The notes under the pieces are model-generated. The model ran no database searches. It was not told the origin of the DNA and saw only the letters and a program-made list of their open reading frames with translations. From positions 120,256,545 to 120,320,544 of the forward strand of contig CM071568.1 of assembly GCA_036426205.1 (NCBI GenBank): a stretch of 64,000 nt of DNA, in the 5' to 3' direction. Both the position numbers and the translations under genes were made by a program. Positions within the stretch are counted from its first letter, which is position 1. Each line of letters begins with the position of its first letter. This DNA comes from Ascaphus truei (Eukaryota > Chordata > Amphibia > Anura > Ascaphidae). Shown piece by piece: positions 13,034-24,539 of this stretch.

Positions 13034-14281
13034 TGTAACGGGTATTCCCCCATACAATCGCATATAATGTGTGGGTGCGGGGAACTTAGTGTTACCAGGT
13101 GTGGTGCTTTACCTGTTAGGCTCACAGGAGGGCTGAGCTTCCGCCACGGGGAACCTGGGGCATATATAATACTATGAGTAACCGCGTACTCGGTGCAGCG
13201 CCTCCACCTGCGATGGCTCCCACCAGAGGGGGAGTGGTTCCTATCAGGACAATATATATATATATATATCACTACACACACACAGCATGTAAACCAACCA
13301 ATGACTTTACTTGTGAGCATAGAACTGTACTTTGGCATATAACATCAACAGGTGTCCCTCCCTAGAGGAGACACTAACTACTGCGTCTCGCAGGATGCTA
13401 TCCCCCTGTCACCGGGTGATCCCACACCGTGACCAGTAACCCCACACAATAAGTCCTCCACCCTCAAGTGAGATAAATATGTGTGACTGCGCAGCCACTA
13501 TGTCTTATATGAATAATATAGGATCGTTGGTGCACTTGAAGATATGATACCTGCCCGGGGCTCCCACCCCGGGTTCCGCAGACTACGACAGGGATTCCGC
13601 CCGATCCGACGTCGTCCTCCACACCGCGTTGGGTGAATTCCGGCGTGGATAATATCACCTTAGTCTCAGTGTCTTTGGTGGCGTTCTGAGCCCAGAACCC
13701 ACCTCGCAGGGCTGCATGGCTTCAGCGCTGTGTCCCTGACTATCCAAATAGCTAATGGGGCAGTGTCCCTATCTAGGGCCTGTCCCTATAGCACTACAAG
13801 CTACACAGTGGCTCAGGACCTAACTGGGACCTAGGGGGCTGCTGGCCTAATGCAGTGGGTCACTGACCCTTGCACTCACCTCCTTCCCCTAGCTTGTCCT
13901 TGTCCGGACTGCCAAACGTGCTCCAAGCCCGCGAAATGTGTCCAATCTCCACTGCAGGGAGATGCTGTCGCCCTATTGGCTCCCTGGGGTCATGTGGGCG
14001 CTCCTAGGCTCATGGGATATGTTGTCCCTTCCAAGAGACCTCCCGGCGCTCCTAGCCCCTGCGCATGCGCAACGCACCTTGCAATGGCGGTGCCCTGCAC
14101 GCGAGCCGCCGGGACCTCAGCAACGCGACCGCGGCCATAGCAACGGGCCGCATGCGTCCCCAGCAACCAGCCGCATCCATAGGAGAGGCGCGCTATGCTA
14201 GCGCACGCCCCCGCACTTCACCCCGAGCGGCTGCCGTGAGTAACCGGAGGGGGGGTCGCGGATCAAGGGGACCTGGCTACA
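13034..14281 (-). repeat. 3' LTR of the 13-20 kb Gypsy element
   Basis: On the plus strand it starts TGTAACGGGTATTCC and ends GACCTGGCTACA, so in sense it runs TGTAGCC to GTTACA. It matches 19426-20788 along its length. Differences include a shorter TA microsatellite (near 13250) and the absence of a 66 bp block present at 20480-20545 of the partner. A PBS-like word lies at 13195-13206. Confidence 0.9.
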
Positions 14282-14293
14282 TCCTCCCCCTGG
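14282..14293 (-). other. polypurine tract of the Gypsy element
   Basis: In sense orientation the bases CCAGGGGGAGGA directly precede the 3' LTR. This is the expected place and composition of the plus-strand primer. Confidence 0.75.
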
Positions 14294-14395
14294 TAAAAAC
14301 CCCAACATCCTTGCTTGGGACACAACTCAACCATGTACAGAAATTATATAATAAAAATGCATTTCAAAATATAACTTAGCACATTCGCATTGACT

Positions 14396-15821
14396 TTATA
14401 CGAGGTTGCATAATTCTGTGAGCATCACAATCACAGATTGGATCTTGCTCCGAGACCACTGCTGAGCCTCATAATGGGGTGCCCCAATTTGATCATAGGT
14501 TACCTGATTTGGAGGGTACCTGACTCTTTGGCTCGTGTCGGGTACAATTTTACGCATGCACCAGGGCCTCCACGTGTCGACTCCATTCAGTTTTCTGAGC
14601 ATTCTGCAGAGTTCCGAGCATGTCCAGTAAGGTTCGATTAAATCGTTCTGGCAGTGCATCTCCTTCGGGGTGATATGGGGTCGTTCGTGATTTGGCGATG
14701 TTCAGCATTTTGAGCAGTTCTCAGATCAACGTGCTCTCGAAGTCCCGACCTTGGTCTGAGTGAAGGCGGTTGGGAAGACCGTAGTGCACGAAGTACTTCT
14801 CCCATAATATTTTTGCCACTGTGATGGCTTTCTGATCTTTCGTGGGGAAGGCCTGGGCATACCGGGTGTAATGGTCCGTGATGACCAGCACGTTGCATAC
14901 TCCCCGGCTATCGGGCTCAATGCACAGAAAGTCCATACACACAAGGTCCATTGGGCCAGAACTCTTCAGATGGCCCATGGGAGCTGCTCTGGTAGGCAGG
15001 GTCTTGCGCTGTATACACCTTGTACAACGGCGACAGTGGCGTTCTACGGCCTCTCGCATCTTGGGCCAGAAAAAGCGGTCTCTGACCAACCCAAATGTCT
15101 TCTTTACACCGAGATGTCCATGCTCATCATGTAAGGACTTCAACACCATGTATTGCAAGTTCTTAGGAAGGACTAGTTGTCGCCTATCCGGGTGGTTGTG
15201 GTATTGCACCATCCGATAGAGTAAGCAGTTGTCTATTTCGAATTTGTCCACTTCCCGCATGAGCAAGGCCACCAAGTCATTGGGAGCACGCTTCAGAAGG
15301 GCTGGGTTCTTCTTTTCAACGGCTTGCCTAATGATACTAACGACAGGATCTCGTATTTGGTAGTCTACCAGATCTTTCCACCGTAGCACTTTATCATGCG
15401 TTATGTTAATTCCTTTTGGATCGCAGTAGGCGGCTGGGACAGCCTGCGACTGGCATCCCAATGAATCTGCAACCCTTAATTCTGAGAAGCCCACTTGGTC
15501 GTTGACGATGGCGGCAGTGCTACACATAGCTCGCACCCCGGGTCCTGGGAATTCTTCCCATTCCTCATCATCTTGAGTAGCACTTAGCCCTGGCCTACGG
15601 GAGAGGGCGTCAGCCCCGACATTCAAGGGTCCCGGCTTATACTTCAGGGAGAAGCGGTAATTGTTCAGAGCTGCCAGCCATCGGTGTCCTGCTGCATCCA
15701 ATTTGGCCGAGGTATTGATGTACGTGAAGGGATTGTTATCCGTCCTTACCTCAAACGTAACCCCTGTAAGGTAATCGTGGAGCTTCTCGGTGATCGCCCA
15801 CTTGAGAGCCAGGAACTCCAA
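14396..15821 (-). pseudogene. Gypsy pol: RNase H end and integrase, broken
   Basis: The frame 14721-15821 (366 aa) begins in the RNase H/connection region (TDNNPFTY at about residue 27, DALSRRP at about 71). It then carries the integrase zinc-binding site: a His cluster near 231-236 and C266/C269. The core follows with catalytic Asp 297 (CMDFLC) and Asp 356 (HSDQGRDFE). The next part, with the third catalytic residue inside PERFNRT, continues in other frames between 14396 and 14720. The chain then loses its integrase C-terminal domain. The product would have cut and joined element cDNA into host DNA, but cannot be made as it stands. The plus-strand frames here are shadows. Confidence 0.85.
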
Positions 15822-15874
15822 CTTGTGGACGGGGTATCTCTGTTCACTGGGTGTCAGACTGCGGCTGATGTAGG

Positions 15875-16111
15875 CTACAGGTCGAAGGCCCTCGGGTGCT
15901 TCTGGTGCAGGACGGCACCCAGTCCATTGAGACTGGCATCCACATGCAGAACGTATGATTGTTCGGGATCAGCATACGCAAGCACCGGCGCTTCGGTCAA
16001 ACATTCCTTCAATTTCAGGAAGGCCTGTTCACACTCAGACGTCCATTTATCACCAAACGGTTGGCGGGCCGATACGGCCTTCCTTCCGGTCTCTTCGGGG
16101 TATATCTTCAA
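15875..16111 (-). pseudogene. Gypsy pol: RT thumb and RNase H start
   Basis: A 78 aa minus-strand stretch contains the tether between RT and RNase H (EQAFLKLKECLTEAPVLAY) and the RNase H opening (HVDASLNGLGAVLHQ), with its first acidic residue. It lies between the RT fragment and the RNase H/integrase frame. It is separated from both by frame breaks, so it is a piece of one decayed pol gene. Confidence 0.8.
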
Positions 16112-16342
16112 CAGATTGTTCAGGGGTTTAGCTCTACTAGAGTACCCTTCCTCAAAGCGACGTTAATACCCACAGAACCCCAGGAAGGATCGTAGTTCTG
16201 TGACATTCTCGGGACGCGGCCAGTTCACGACCGCTTCTACTTTGGCTGGGTCGGTGGCGATCCCTTGAGCAGACACGATGTGCCCCATGTAGGTCACCAA
16301 GGTGTGACAAAACCGGCACTTGTTTAGGGACAATTTCAACCC

Positions 16343-17712
16343 TTAATTCCCAAGATGGTCTATCACTTTAAGCAGCCTTTCTTCATGCTCTTCCAGAGTT
16401 CTTCCGAAGACAATGATGTCGTCCAGGTAGACGAGACACTCCCGAGGGTTCATGTCCACGATAGTCTTCTCCATCAGTCGTTGGAAGGTAGCAGGGGCCC
16501 ACATATACCTTGGGGCATACGTGTAAATTGGTAGAACCCCAGGGGACAGACGAAGGCTGTTTTCTCCTGATCCTCTGCATTCATAGGTACCTGATAGTAC
16601 CCGGATCGTAGATCGAGCACGCTGAACCATTGGCTTCCGTTCAGAGCATTCAGGATCTCTTCAATGCGAGGAAGGTTGTACTGATCCGGTATCGTACGAT
16701 TGTTCAGGGTTCGATAGTCGACACACAGTCGTACGGATCCGTTCTTTTTCCTCACCACTATGGGTGACGTGTAGGGGCAACGAGACTCCGTCAAAATCCC
16801 AGCGGTCTCCATTTCCTGTATGACGTTCCTCACATCATCCACATCCCGCGGGGCGATATGACGAGTGCGTTCCTCGAACGGGGTGGCATCACTCAGTCGA
16901 ATGGCATGTTGGGCGCTGCGACTGCACACCACATCCATCTCACTCGTGGAGAACACAGTCCTTCGTTTATTCAATTGGGTTGTCAACCGCTCTTTCCACT
17001 CAGTGGGCAATGTCGACTCCCCGAAGTTGAAGTTCAGATCGACTAACCGCTCATTCACTGCCGCCGCATTCACCTGGGGCGTTGTTTCCACAGGGCTGAC
17101 CGGATATATGCAACCCAGACTCTGGTCGGCATCAAGTTCCATCGGGAAGGGGGAGATGTTCTGCACATACACGTAGGTTCGTAGAGGGATTTTAGTCGTC
17201 CACACCCTCACCTCGGGTAGTACCCTATACCCTCTCTGAACTTCTTCCTCAGGGGTACTCTCCAGAGAGAAAAGCTGATCGCTCTCATCTCGTTCGGGAT
17301 AACAGCACCAGATGGCCATTCGTTGCACTCCCCCTGGTAATATGGTCATCAGTCCGCGTTGACGATTATAGAGATCCCCGTGACGCTCCAGGGCATATAC
17401 CCGGTTGCACTCCTCTCGTAGGACGGGATCTAGGAGCAAATTGGCCAGCGGCAACTCGTTGGTATCTTTCAGGTATGCTCTGATTACAGCTTGTACTATA
17501 TCAGTGTTGGTTCCCAAGATGATCGGATACTTGAACTGGTCTTGGGGCTCCGGGCATACCATTGCCGCTACATGCATGGGGTGTTTCTTGCCGGTGTTCA
17601 GTTGGAGTATTTCCAGTTGAACCCTTACAATTCCATCGATGGGGTAATCTTCATTACTTAACCCCCTAACTTTCATATGGTCGGCTGCCCTCAGGGGGCA
17701 GGTGCTGGTCAT
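16343..17712 (-). pseudogene. Gypsy pol: protease end and reverse transcriptase
   Basis: The 412 aa frame 16474-17712 starts with the protease C-terminal half (YPIILGTNTDIV, about residues 63-74). It carries the RT fingers and palm, with NLPRIEEILNALNGS and the first catalytic Asp at about 367 (LDLRSGYYQVPM). A frame change near 16500 moves the YLDD box into the neighbouring frame 16343-16630 (residues 68-71). The protein would have been the polymerase that copies element RNA into DNA. It overlaps the gag/protease frame by 47 bases, as expected for one polyprotein split by a frameshift. Confidence 0.85.
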
Positions 17713-18865
17713 AGAACTTGAGGTATATGATGGTCACTTGTGATCCCGTGTCCAGTAGGCCCGATGCATAGATCCCTTCCAGTACAACAGGCACGATGGC
17801 CGCGGGGCCTACTTGACTGTAAGCTTCCCTTGGTGAGGCGTCCTCACAGGGGTCGGCGTCAGAAGGGGCATCTTTGGTTCCAGGAGGGGGTTCTGAGTCA
17901 GACTCAGCCGTTTGTACTCGGCATACCATTGACCGGACAGGATTTCTTCTATCGGGAGGTTTTTCCTCCGGAGGGTCCTCCCTCTCCGGACAATCGTGGG
18001 AGAAGTGGCCCTTCTTCCCGCAGTTATAGCAAACTACGTCGCGGCGTTCAGGACGATCCTTGTACGTTGAAGATGACCTGTCTGGGGCACGACCCTTCCT
18101 GGCAGGCGACTTGTGAGTCACTTCCTCCTCCTGTGTGGAAGATTTCTTACCCTTTGGAGCGGAGGGCACAGCGGTGTCACCCTTGATGGTATCCTTGGTC
18201 TTTTTGGATTCATGAAAATGTCGCTGCACCTCATGTCCTCGAATATGATGCAATAATTCCATGTAGCTGGGTGGTACCGCAGCGATCGGGGAGGCCCGCA
18301 TCATTATAGCTATATTGTGATCAGGTAACGACCCCTTTAGTAGCTGTTTGAATCGGTATCGGTCCGCTTCGGTGGCGGAAATGATTTTTTGGGACAGGAG
18401 GGTCCCCAGTGACAGCTGTAGTTCGCGAGCGAAGGCAGATAAATCCTCTCCTTCTTTTTGGCGGAGAGCTTTGAACTGGGCCATCAGCTCATCCTCGTCG
18501 ACTTCTCGGGTATAGGACTGAGTGAGCATTTCCACCAGTTCCTGTGCCGTAACTTCTCCTTCCACTTCACGATGCGTCCGTACCAGCCGGGAGGCTTGGG
18601 CTCGGGGGCACTCAACCAGCCTCTGCCTTTTGCTGGCTTCGGAGCACGACCACTCCGCTATTGCTTGGAGCGTATGGTCCCTTCATGTCTCGATCCCTTC
18701 TTCTCCTGCAGGAGTCGGCAGAATCCCAGAAAAGGCCTTTAGTTTCCTGTAGCTCTGTGCTTGGGTCGAGATGGTTACAGCTTCTACTAGTTGGGAGGCT
18801 ATCGCATTCAAGGAAAGATCTCCACTAAGGGGCTGACTACTGGTTCCAGCTCCCACGCTAGGCAT
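17666..18865 (-). pseudogene. Gypsy gag: capsid, CCHC knuckle and protease start
   Basis: The 18683-18865 frame carries a capsid start with YRKLKAFSGILPTPAGEE. This resembles the capsid of the PNMA (paraneoplastic Ma antigen) family, which derives from Gypsy gag. After a frame break, 17666-18565 (299 aa) holds the capsid C-terminal half and a basic linker. It then has a nucleocapsid knuckle C179-X2-C182-X4-H187-X4-C192 and a protease active site LLDTGS at about 271-276. The order capsid-nucleocapsid-protease is normal for Metaviridae. It would have formed the particle shell and bound element RNA. Confidence 0.8.
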
Positions 18866-18922
18866 GGTTGGGAGGCCGCCTGACCGTCAATCAGGAGTAG
18901 GCGAGGTGGGTGGACTCCCCGC

Positions 18923-19375
18923 CTAGCTGCTGACTCCCCCGAAACCACTCGGGGTGAAGGAGACCTTTGGGGGGCATACTACGTGGGGCGTACTGGCGGA
19001 CGGATGGCTCGTGGTTGGTCCAGTACGGGCGGATACTTCTTCGGATGCCTGAGTGTCAGGATAGATCATGAGACTGTCCTCTGCGGAGGTCTCAGGTAGG
19101 TTTAATACATTGGGAACAGTCTCTGAGCATATATCACATTCCGTGGCCATGAGGTAGGTGGTTCCCCGGCCATCAACATCAAGTTTAAAGTCTATCATTC
19201 GAGCAGTGGCCAGTCCCGGACAATCCCGTACTTGTGTGCGTACTGTGTAGAAGCCCGTATCATTGGATACTCCCGCCACTGCAACCACGCACCTCGGGGA
19301 CACGTGGCGCGCTAAGGCCCAGTCGATTACGTCTTGCTTGGATGGGACGGACATGATAGTGTTCAATTTGAACAA
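18923..19375 (-). pseudogene. Gypsy gag N-terminal, PNMA-like domain
   Basis: A 150 aa frame right after the 5' LTR and primer site. The likely start is the second Met (MSVPSKQDVIDWALAR, at 19354), because it begins the folded-looking part. The pattern 'VIDWALARHVSPRCVVAVAG', then an ARMIDF strand and a hydrophobic end, resembles the N-terminal RNA-binding-like fold of PNMA proteins. A similar segment (QQVFQWALRRKLPVSHPIAL) opens the gag at 35.28 kb. After about residue 95 the chain is Ser/Thr/Pro-rich linker. It stops before the capsid, so the gene is broken. The link to PNMA rests on pattern and needs a profile search. Confidence 0.6.
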
Positions 19376-19403
19376 ATTGATAAGGAATAGGGCACCCCAG
19401 GTA

Positions 19404-19423
19404 GAATATCAGCAGCGCCTCCA
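19404..19423 (-). other. primer binding site, tRNA-Thr-like
   Basis: In sense orientation, two bases after the 5' LTR, the sequence is TGGAGGCGCTGCTGATATTC. It starts TGG, complementary to a tRNA CCA end. By my recall of vertebrate tRNA-Thr 3' ends it matches about 16 of 20 positions. The related LTRs at 39.14 and 42.17 kb have the similar TGGAGGCACTGC or a one-base variant in the same place. Confidence 0.65.
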
Positions 19424-19425
19424 AA

Positions 19426-19640
19426 TGTAACGTGTATTCCCCCATACAATCGCATATAATGTGTGGGTGCGGGGAACTTAGTGTTACCAGGTGTGGTGCT
19501 TTACCTGTTAGGCTCACAGGAGGGCTGAGCTTCTGCCACGGGGAACCTGGGGCATATATAATACTATGAGTAACCGCGTACTCGGTGCAGCGCTTCCACC
19601 TGCGATGGCTTCCACCAGAGGGGGAGTGGTTCCTCGCAGG

Positions 19641-19713
<73 letters not shown>

Positions 19714-20788
19714 AACTACACACACACAGCATGTAAACCAACCAATGACTTTACTTGTGAGCATAGAACCGTACTTGGGCATATAACATCAACAGGTGTC
19801 CCTCCCTAGAGGAGACGCTAACTACTGCGTCTCGCAGGACGCTATCCCCCTTTCACCGGGTGATCCCACCCCGTGTCCAGTAACCCCACACAATATGTCC
19901 TCCACCCTCAAGTGAGATAAATATGTGTGACTGGGCAGCCACTATGTCTTATATGAATAATATAGGATTGTTGGTGCACTTGATGATATGATACCTACCC
20001 GGGGCTCCCACCCCGGGTTCCGCAGACTACGACAGGGATTCCGCCTGATCCGACGTCGTCCTTCCCACCGCGTTGGGTGAATTCCGGCGTGGATAATATC
20101 ACCTTAGTCTCAGTGTCTTTGGTGGCGTTCTGAGCCCAGAACTCACCTCGCAGGGCTGCATGGCTTCAGCGCTGTGTCCCTGACTATCCAAATAGCTAAT
20201 AGGGCAATGTCCCTATTTAGGGCCTGTCCCTATAGCACCACATAGCTACACAGTGGCTCAGGACCTAACTGGGACCTAGGGGGCTGCTGGCCTTATGCAG
20301 TGGGTCACTGACCCCTGCACTCACCTCCTTCCCCTAGCTTGTCCTTGTCCTGACTGCCAAACGTGCTCCAAGCCCGCGAAATGTGTCCAATCTCCCCTGC
20401 AGGGAGATGCTGTCGCTCTATTGGCTCCCTGGGGTCATGTGGGCGCTCCTAGGCTCATGGGATATGTAGTTCCTTCCAAGAGCCCTCTTCCTATTGGTCC
20501 GAGTTGCCGCGCTATCACTGCGCATGCGCGACCTATCTGTGGGCCTCTCGGCGCTCCTAGCCCCTGCGCATGCGCAACGCACCTTGCAATGGCGGCGCCC
20601 TGCACGCGAGCCGCCGGGTCCTCAGCAACGCGACCGCGGCCCTAGCAACGGGCCGCGCGCGTCCCCAGCAACCGGCCGCATCCATAGGAGAGGCGCGCTA
20701 TGCTAGCGCACGCCCCCGCACTTCGTCCCGAGCGGCTGCCGTGAGTATCCGGAGGGGGGGGGTCGCGGAACAAGGGGACCTGGCTACA
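19426..20788 (-). repeat. 5' LTR of the 13-20 kb Gypsy element
   Basis: Partner of 13034-14281 with the same ends (sense TGTAGCC to CGTTACA). It contains a long TA microsatellite at 19645-19712 and a CpG-rich half (20380-20770). It also has a 66 bp block absent from the other LTR. A PBS-like word with one mismatch lies at 19587-19598. Confidence 0.9.
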
Positions 20789-21270
20789 TTGTGTTGAATT
20801 ATTCATGTCATATTATTTTCATTATCGCTTCTTTTTCATTATTAATTATGGGTTTACATCATTGTACGTTGTATGAAATTACTGGTACAGTGAAGCTCTG
20901 ACAAAAAAAAATATCAGGAACAAAAATTGATTTCCTAAATTCTCAAAGAAACCATTCAAAGTAAAACCAGAAGTACTACATCGCAGGACAGCACCCTAAT
21001 CATACAATTTCTCTTATATATATATATATATATATAAAAAAAAAATTATTACAAACCTCAGACAAAGGTTAAAGTGTGATAGCATAATAAGCATGACTAC
21101 TACTTTTTGATAGATTACTACTGTTTTAAAATAATGGTTGCCTCCTTCCTGTACTTATAGCATACATACACTATAAAATGTGTTCAACTACAAACGTGGT
21201 TTCTAAAAACTTCTGCATACAACCACTTTGTACACGGTTGAGACAGATTTGAGTTACACCGTAATACACA
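20789..21270. other. AT-rich spacer
   Basis: No gene or repeat boundary is seen apart from a short TA microsatellite near 21018. Confidence 0.4.
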
Positions 21271-22199
21271 TGTAGCGGTCATGTAAAATGGCTACAGTCA
21301 TCTCTCCTGCTGACAGTAAGGCCTGATAAGTTTTGGGCATGCCAGCAGTAATTATGGAGGTTTGCCCTCACACCCTGGTGAGGTGCCCTATGTATGGATG
21401 GGAGTGGTCACAGGCTCTGACTCCATGGTTAGTGATGTCAGAGGTGTGTCAGCCTCCAGAGTATACATAAGGCACAGCACTGATCAAAAGTTAGTTGTTG
21501 CTGAGTTGTTAGAGTGAGTTCCTGTTGCTGCGCTGCCTCTGTCAGTAAGAGGCACATGGAGGTCTGCAACATATTTGCGGTAGTCTGATGCAGAGCTGTG
21601 AGTCTGGCAGCACAAGGCAGACAGAGAAAAGCTGTTGGTGGCTGATGTAAGAACTATGAGACAAGGAGCAAGTCTGAGTGCAGGCTTGGGAGGAGACAGC
21701 TTATAAGACTGTGACCAGGGACCTGGCACAGGGATATCTCCCTGAAGGGGAGATAGGAAACCCACCAATTAAGACAAGGACATACCTTTCAAAGGGAAGC
21801 ACTAATGATTATGTGTGGCTAAAGAGACTACTGCGAGGGGCAGCTAGCCCACCTCAAGCAATAAAGATGCTCTTGATTACCAACCCTCTCGTGTGCATGT
21901 GTGGAGTAATTGCACAGAGAGGAGCACCACAGAGGAGTTCCTCACCAGGACCATCCCCATGCGGACGCAGGGACCCTGATGAGGTGGAGGCGCTGCACTG
22001 GATCTAGGTAGGACTCAGCACACTACCTCAGCTGCCTGTCTGGACGGGTCCTCCCCATACACCATCATGCGGGAGACTCAGGAGTCCTGTAGCCAACAGG
22101 TGCACCACCAGACACTACTACACTGTAATGGGGACTGGTTAGACCACAGGGGCCAATGTGAGATTGGGTGGGTCAGACCGGTTCACAAAACCCGTTACA
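21271..22199 (+). repeat. solo LTR, Gypsy subfamily C, with CACA target duplication
   Basis: Starts TGTAGCGGTCATG and ends AACCCGTTACA. CACA at 21267-21270 is repeated at 22200-22203, giving a 4 bp target duplication. Related LTRs are at 40024-40871 and 45494-46105. AATAAA is present near 21859. The PBS-like word TGGAGGCGCTGC is at 21985-21996. No internal region is present, so it arose by LTR-LTR recombination. Confidence 0.85.
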
Positions 22200-22735
22200 C
22201 ACAGATGCTGTACCTGTGTACAAGAGAAATATGATACCCCTGTTACTGTGCTGTTTATCTGTGTAATCACTTCTACTGTAAGCCTTTTCTGGTTTGCTTT
22301 ACAAACCAAGTTGTTGTTTTGGCAAAATATTACACTTTTTTTTTCAAAGTGACGAAAAAGGATGAACCCTTGAACCCTGCAGTTTAGTGAATTTGGAAAC
22401 ATTTAAGTGTAATAATTGATTGTAGTGTTTTTTTTTTTTTAATAAGACAAAATGGCCACATTGGCATAATTTGACTTTGCAAGTAATTGATTCCTACACC
22501 TCTACTTGTATGCTTCTAGTTCACATTCAAGACAACTGCCATGAATCACAGTATTAACCAGAGAAGTTAAATCAGGATAATATTATATTTTGTTTTGCAA
22601 TATCTGCACTGATGACAATGCTTACTCAGAATTATAGCTTTTAAAACACCACAGTGAGGAATGCCGTCTTTGTATGTAATTTGACAGTCATTACACTTCA
22701 ATAACTAGTAGTTTTATTTAGTCCTATTTATATTA
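22200..22735. other. AT-rich spacer
   Basis: Nothing recognisable was found between the two solo LTRs. Confidence 0.4.
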
Positions 22736-23975
22736 TGTAGCCCTGGTCCCCGGCGGCTCCTAGAGACCCCCGTCCTTTGTGGAACACGGTCGCGGGTGCT
22801 GCCGGAGCCAGCGACGGACCCGCCGGCTGCTTCCAAAGGTGGGGGCCGGAGCAGGGAGCGGTGAGAGCCTAAGGAGGCTCGGCGGCGCACCCGGCTTGCG
22901 CGCGCATGCGGCGTAATCACGCATGCGCGGATGAGGCCAGGGAGTTGCGGCGGCCATGGAGGAGTTGCGCATGCACACTGCAGTCGTGCACGTGGCCCCA
23001 ATGTAGGGATAGCTTCCACGGGACTACAATTCCCAGGAGGCTAAGGGTGCCCCAGAGTGGCCAATAGGGCTGGAGGATTGCCCTGCAGAGAGAATAGATT
23101 CATTTGACGGGGTTTGGAGGAGATGGGCAGTTGGCGCCAGAAGAAGCTAGGGGAAGGAGGTAGGATGCAGGAGTCAGTGACTCCCTGTACTAGGCCAGCA
23201 GCCCCCAGGCCCCAGCTAGCCCTGAGTCACCCAGTAGTGTGAGTTGTGTAAGGGACAGCTCCCAGGTTAGGGACCCTGCCCCTTACTATCCAGAGCCAGT
23301 TAGGGGCCCCGCAGATGCTGCGCGTCCGTCTAGAGGTTTGGGCTCAGACCTTCGCTGTTGCTGCATCAGCCATCCGGGTGGGATCGCCCCGGACGGTAGT
23401 TCCTGTGTAAATTCGACATCAGGATCCTTTGTGAAGTTCCTTGGCAGGCCCGGGCACCAGAGTGCCCGACAGGTAATCTACAAGTGCACCAACGAGTCAT
23501 ATCACATTCACAGGGGACATAGTGGCTGCGCAGTAACACTTATCTCTCTCACTTGAGGGTGGGGTAGTACTGTGTGGGGTTACTGGACACTGGGTGGGAT
23601 CATCCGGTGGAGGTGGAGGTAGCATCCTGCGAGACGCAGTAGTTAGTGTCTCCTCAAGGGAGGGACACCTGTTATTATATGCAACAGTGCGTTTCCTATG
23701 CTCACAAGTAAAGTCATTGGTTGTTTTACATACTGTGTGTGGAGTGATATATATAGTGTCCTGCGAGGAACCACTCCCCCTCTGGTGGGAGCCATCGCAG
23801 GTGGAGGCGCTGCACCAAGTATGAGGTTATTCATATTGTCATACGTGCCCCAGGCTCTCCGTGGCAGAGGCTTAGGCCTCCTGTGAGCCTAACAGGTAAA
23901 GCACCACGCTGGGTAATGCATATAGATCCCCTCATATACACCCTATCTGAGATTGGGGAGGGAATATGGGTTACA
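22736..23975 (+). repeat. solo LTR related to the 13-20 kb element, ATTA target duplication
   Basis: Starts TGTAGCCCTGGTCCCC and ends ATATGGGTTACA, in the opposite orientation to the 13-20 kb element. ATTA at 22732-22735 and 23976-23979 is the 4 bp target duplication. Several blocks match the inverted A-type LTR, for example the segment with CCTGCGAGACGCAGTAGTTA near 23625. The PBS-like word is at 23802-23813. It is more diverged than the two A LTRs are from each other. Confidence 0.85.
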
Positions 23976-24256
23976 ATTAAAATTGTAAATTAGACCCCAG
24001 TTGCCTTAAAAAGAATGACTGTGCTGTTTAAAATTCTAAGAACTCCCGAAACTTACTTGCAGTCAACGCAGGATGAAATGTACTTTATTTCACTTTCTTT
24101 ATTGACTAAAAGCACGGGTGAGCAAACCTTTTATGCCGAGCCCCCCCTTTATCCATGAAATTTCTCGGGACCCCCGCCTGATGTAATCAAAATCACATGA
24201 AAAAAAAACCTTTATTAAACGGTATACAATGTAAATACAAATATGTCTAATGCCAC

Positions 24257-24497
24257 GCATATTGTGCCCGCGACAGCGACGCTAGCGAAAGCTGTATTTC
24301 GCTTTGCGGCGGCGGTGCGGGCAACCAGACAATTGATTAGTTCAGGAGCTCTTACATGAGGTGACAGCCCCTAAAAAATCAAATATTGCCAACTTAAAAA
24401 AATCGCGTTGCCACGTCACGCTTACTATAAGCGCACGCGGTAGCGACAATACATTTGTTTTCAGGCGACGTCGCATCGCCGGCACAATAAGCACCGC
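24257..24497. mobile_element. short inverted-repeat element
   Basis: ATTGTGCCCGCGACAGCGAC near 24260 faces GCGATCCGGCACAAT-like text near 24470-24490 (GCATCGCCGGCACAAT). This gives imperfect terminal inverted repeats around a CpG-rich interior. It looks like a MITE. The target duplication could not be set. Confidence 0.35.
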
Positions 24498-24539
24498 CTA
24501 AATACTTACATACTTCAACAGCTCGCTCTTGCAAAATTA

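Larger units (their letters stand above)
13034..20788 (-). mobile_element. Ty3/Gypsy LTR retrotransposon with PNMA-like gag, degraded
   Basis: A full-length but dead element reading on the minus strand. In sense order it has a 5' LTR (20788-19426), a tRNA-Thr-like primer site, gag, a CCHC knuckle, a DTG protease, RT with YLDD, RNase H, integrase, a polypurine tract and a 3' LTR (14281-13034). The domain order RT-RNase H-integrase is that of Metaviridae. Reading frames are broken in several places and the integrase C-terminus is missing. The four bases outside the two LTRs do not match (ATAG against TTGT), so either the target duplication has decayed or the two ends come from different insertions. 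Confidence 0.9.

Noticed and set aside
15684..16166. 160-codon plus-strand frame
   Set aside because: Shadow of the Gypsy pol gene on the other strand.
21975..22000. CTGATGA in the C-type LTR as a hammerhead core
   Set aside because: No stem II and no GAAA follow at the right distance.
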